DNA of 64,000 bases from Bemisia tabaci (taxonomy: Eukaryota > Arthropoda > Insecta > Hemiptera > Aleyrodidae), in assembly GCF_918797505.1 (NCBI RefSeq), contig NC_092797.1:46102157-46166156 (forward strand). The letters run 5' to 3'. A program made the translations under genes and the position numbers. Of the stretch, positions 62,578 to 64,000 are shown piece after piece. The notes under the pieces were generated by a model. It was not told the origin of the DNA and did not search any database. It saw only the letters and a program-made list of their open reading frames with translations. The first letter of the stretch is position 1, and every line of letters starts with the position of its first letter.

Positions 62578-64000
62578 GATTTATCGTTGCTCCTTAAACA
62601 GTTTTTTTTTTTCTCCTAGGGAGTCTCCACAGGTTTACACTGTGATCGAGGAAAGTTCATGGGAGCCTTCAACATAACATAATACCTACTGTATTTAATA
62701 TTTAAACATCGTGATGAATATCACCGTAACACTATTAATGATGTACGGATATGGATAAGGACCACTAATGATGTATTACCTGGATTAATCAACCAGATAA
62801 CTTAGAAAACAAATCCTTGCAAGGTATCCTTAAAAATATATAGGTTGGCGTTTTACAATATGAGAGTCTGAGTAAGTGTGTGTTTGCAAACATGTGTGGT
62901 TAAAATAAACGACATGGAAAATGTACATGGTGGAAGAAGTCTGATGACAAAACATAAAGTTTCGAAAAATTCTCAAGCTGTCTGAGCGAGTGCCTCCTTT
63001 TTCCCTAAAGATTAATATTTTAAAATTCAGGCCCTCCCTTTGTTCTGCATAAAACATTCTAAATCCAAAACAGATATTCTAAGTTATGAAAACTTCGTTT
63101 ACAACGGATTAAATTAAATAAGCATCACTGATACCCTGAGTAGAATTATAGAACCAGATCTTCTTACATCGAAAGAAATTAAAAAATGAGAAAAGGTATT
63201 GCAGATATAACGACTCAAGTTATGAGTAACTTTTGGATGCGAGGGTTTTTTACTCTTATTCCCTCAAATATTGAGTCTAGCGTAAATAATAAAATCTAGA
63301 GGCATGCGCAGAAAAAAAAGAGGCATGTGTACCGAGTATACAGACTGAGGGTTGCAGACACTAGCTCAGCAGTCTTTGAATTGACGGTATGCAACCCGCA
63401 TTTCTTCAATATGTCAGCTACAACGTGACAAAGCTACCCCAAGGCACTACAAGGTGTCTAGAGCTCTGAAATTGTCTTATTGCTAGATAATTTCCTAATT
63501 TTGAGGGACGAATTCTCCAATGAAAACCCACAATTTTCCCTCGCTATTCCTTAGATTTTCTTGTGAAGAGCTATAATCATTCGGATTTCAGGACAAAATA
63601 TGGCTTTTTCACATAGTAAGAGACAAAGCAGATTTGTCCGGTGCGGGAAAGTAAGTAGAAATAGCGAAACTTGGAAGTTGGCAACAGTTGCTTCCGTCCA
63701 TGTGGATGCACTTTAGACAATCGATTATATCGAGGCAATCTGCCTCACTTAGAATCGAATATTTGTAGGAGGTTCAAATAGAGGAGAAATGGTACTTCTT
63801 TTCTCCGAAGTTTAACGCCAACTTGCGTTATTTCGCTTCAAACTTCGTTTAGGATAGCAAAACGTCAATCCTGTGAGATTCCAGTGCAGATAAAGGAGGA
63901 AATAGATTTTAATATCAACTCCTAAACGAATTCCTTGATTTTTCCAGAGATTCTCCATCTCCCTGTGCTTTCTGGTATTCCAGAGCCCTAGACACCATGA
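62578..64000. other. AT-rich DNA without a recognised gene or repeat
   Basis: I see a T-run at 62602-62613, small unrecognised frames (75 codons or fewer), and no copy of the families described elsewhere. Confidence 0.4.

Overview
This window looks like non-coding DNA from an AT-rich, repeat-rich animal genome, most likely an insect. I judge it hemipteran and probably the whitefly Bemisia tabaci, because several repeat families resemble ones I associate with that species; this rests on memory and cannot be checked here. I found no protein-coding gene I can defend. All open frames are short (60-197 codons), most overlap others on both strands, none shows a recognisable domain, and several lie wholly inside repeats. 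I saw no rRNA gene, CRISPR array or operon-like layout. The stretch is best read as intergenic DNA or part of a very large intron.

The content is a mosaic of short non-autonomous DNA transposons (MITEs), long foldback elements, small tandem arrays and one tRNA-derived SINE. I grouped recurrent sequences into families by comparing copies within the window: TIR-A (about 230 bp, six insertions, termini ACAGTGGATCGAGTCAAT), TIR-C (about 260 bp, termini CTGCCATGCTGAGGAAGAAC, more than a dozen copies and fragments), TIR-E (about 235 bp, termini GACGAAGGAACGTAACT), H (mariner-like MITE, termini TACAGGGTGATCCAAAAGTC), F, G, I, J, K, L, R, S, W and Y, plus single or paired elements with visible target duplications: a Mutator-like element (689-1676, 9-bp duplication), a hAT-like element (22551-22989, 8-bp duplication) and a Harbinger-like element (58625-58796, TTA).

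Layout. 1-2400: split TIR-E copy carrying the Mutator-like element. 2.4-9 kb: mostly featureless AT-rich DNA. 9-20 kb: MITEs, G-family fragments, two consecutive tandem duplications (16.7-17.4 kb) and a 0.93-kb inverted-repeat element. 20-30 kb: two foldbacks, the hAT-like element, and G, E and C copies, with D nested in C. 30-46 kb: sparse MITEs, a 125-bp minisatellite at two nearby sites, S-family clusters. 46-57 kb: R, E, A, C, K, H and J copies and a composite A-hAT-A insertion. 57-64 kb: SINE, nested palindromes, the second G and F copies, and a tandem array that changes unit type part-way. Between repeats lie CpG-rich, apparently single-copy islands (about 10.8, 16.4, 21.2, 27.3, 30.4, 32.7, 41.5, 45.9, 47.7, 49.9, 51.1, 55.4, 57.4, 59.1 and 61.4 kb). 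These are the best places to look for promoters, enhancers or missed exons.
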